The translations under genes and the position numbers were made by a program. Of a DNA stretch of 64,000 nt, positions 63,301-64,000 are shown in pieces. The notes beneath the pieces were generated by a model. It saw only the letters and a program-made list of their open reading frames with translations. It had not been told where the DNA came from and made no database searches. How positions within the stretch are numbered: position 1 is the stretch's first letter; each line of letters begins with the position of its first letter. Source of the DNA: Lucinisca nassula (Eukaryota; Mollusca; Bivalvia; Lucinida; Lucinidae); the NCBI GenBank assembly GCA_963580285.1, contig OY757010.1, positions 217,044,204-217,108,203 on the forward strand, given 5' to 3'.

Positions 63301-63420
63301 TCACTCTTTACTACACAGCACAGGGAACAGAAAACGTCTGATCGGACGACGCTTGTATGCAGGCTGAACACAAAGCGTCTGATCGGACGAAGCGTGTATG
63401 CAGGCTGGCCTGCATTTTTG
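63301..63420. repeat. GTCTGATCGGACGA direct duplication at satellite edge
   Basis: CGTCTGATCGGACGA(C/A)GC(T/G)TGTATGCAGGCTG occurs twice about 45 bp apart (63334 and 63379). Confidence 0.85.
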
Positions 63421-63736
63421 TTGCTCGTGAATTTCAAAATTAGGTTTCCTAATCACATGGTTAAAATTAAAAGCTCTTTCACAAAATAGAGTTTCGTGTT
63501 AAAGGACCCTTGTTTTTGCATTTTATCAGCTGAAATTAGTGTTATATGGCCACTAAGGACTTTGCTAGCAAACATACAAAAACATTTTATATCTTATTTC
63601 TGTCATATGTTTACGCCTTCAGAATTGCAATAAAACCTACACATTGTTTTAAAAGAGATTTGTCAATTCAAGGAAGCCGAGTTCAGACAAAAACGTGTCT
63701 CAGTGCAACAAGACAATGCAGTGATAAACAAAAACA
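63421..63736. other. AT-rich spacer
   Basis: Nothing recognised; a 64-residue frame at 63546 lacks support. Confidence 0.4.
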
Positions 63737-63941
63737 GTAAAACTCCTATATTACGACAACCCTGAGAACTGTTCGAAAGTGGTCTTACAGACTACTTTTG
63801 AACAGTCCCAAACGTGGTCTCTAATTACGAGACACCCTGGGTGTAGCAAACACAAAGAATAATTGAAACCTTCTCAGTAGGCTTATAAAAGCAGAATTAG
63901 TCTTAATTTTAGGTGGTCTTAATAGCAGAATTTTACTGCAT
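63737..63941. mobile_element. MITE with CAAAAGTGGTCTT hairpin, copy 3, opposite orientation
   Basis: ACAGTAAAACTCCTATATTA at the left and TAATAGCAGAATTTTACTG at the right are inverted. The stem is GAACTGTTCGAAAGTGGTCTT-like / AGACTACTTTTGAACAGTC with mismatches. Confidence 0.85.
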
Positions 63942-64000
63942 AGAATAAATAGCGCTCAGGTTTCTTGTCAAGTGAAGAAGCATACTCTGATCAGAATCTG

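Overview
This window looks like non-coding-rich invertebrate nuclear DNA, most probably from a bivalve mollusc (heterodont type is my guess). The reasons are AT-rich sequence, spliced genes with long introns, and a dense mix of repeats typical of bivalves: tRNA-derived SINEs, small hairpin MITEs, decayed CR1/L2-like LINEs, mariner debris, and 'pearl'-like elements (a CCGT-rich microsatellite followed by tandem core repeats). There is no bacterial-style operon, CRISPR array or rRNA gene. The species call is inference.

The main biological content is a pair of tandem paralogous genes on the plus strand, which I assembled from their exons. Gene A has coding exons 8427-8549, 10256-10436, 11500-11711 and 17000-17263 (259 aa). 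Gene B has exons 36425-36526, 39726-39912, 40974-41185 and 50162-50353 (230 aa). In both, exon 1 carries a signal peptide and a V-L-P-P motif, and exons 2, 3 and 4 each carry one cysteine module built around C-x-C. Splice phases are identical (0, 1, 0), exon 3 is 212 nt in both, and the 16 cysteines fall in matching places. They are small secreted disulfide-rich proteins. I do not recognise the family with certainty.

Layout. 1-475: mariner transposase remnant (minus strand). 1443-3218: four copies of a hairpin MITE. 3880-5869: pearl-like array with a 157-bp unit. 5973-8426: MITE, LINE tail, SINEs and a (GA)n tract. 8427-17263: gene A, whose introns hold SINEs, MITEs and a pearl-like element at 12503-15865. 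17264-36424: intergenic repeats, including an unusual element made of 10-bp repeats (22596-23459), a 127-bp array (24605-25790) and a minus-strand pearl-like element (30740-31556). 36425-50353: gene B, whose third intron holds a pearl-like array (41439-44773), a broken LINE (45200-47260) and an 80-bp array (48590-49320). 50354-60146: MITEs, a 37-bp minisatellite with a foldback insertion, and transposase and LINE pseudogenes. 60147-63300: a 41-bp satellite.

The genes do not form a pathway with one another. They appear to be duplicates of a single secreted-protein gene sitting in a repeat-rich landscape, and nested insertions let several repeat families be dated relative to each other. All coordinates and homology calls come from reading the sequence; no alignment, folding or database search was run.
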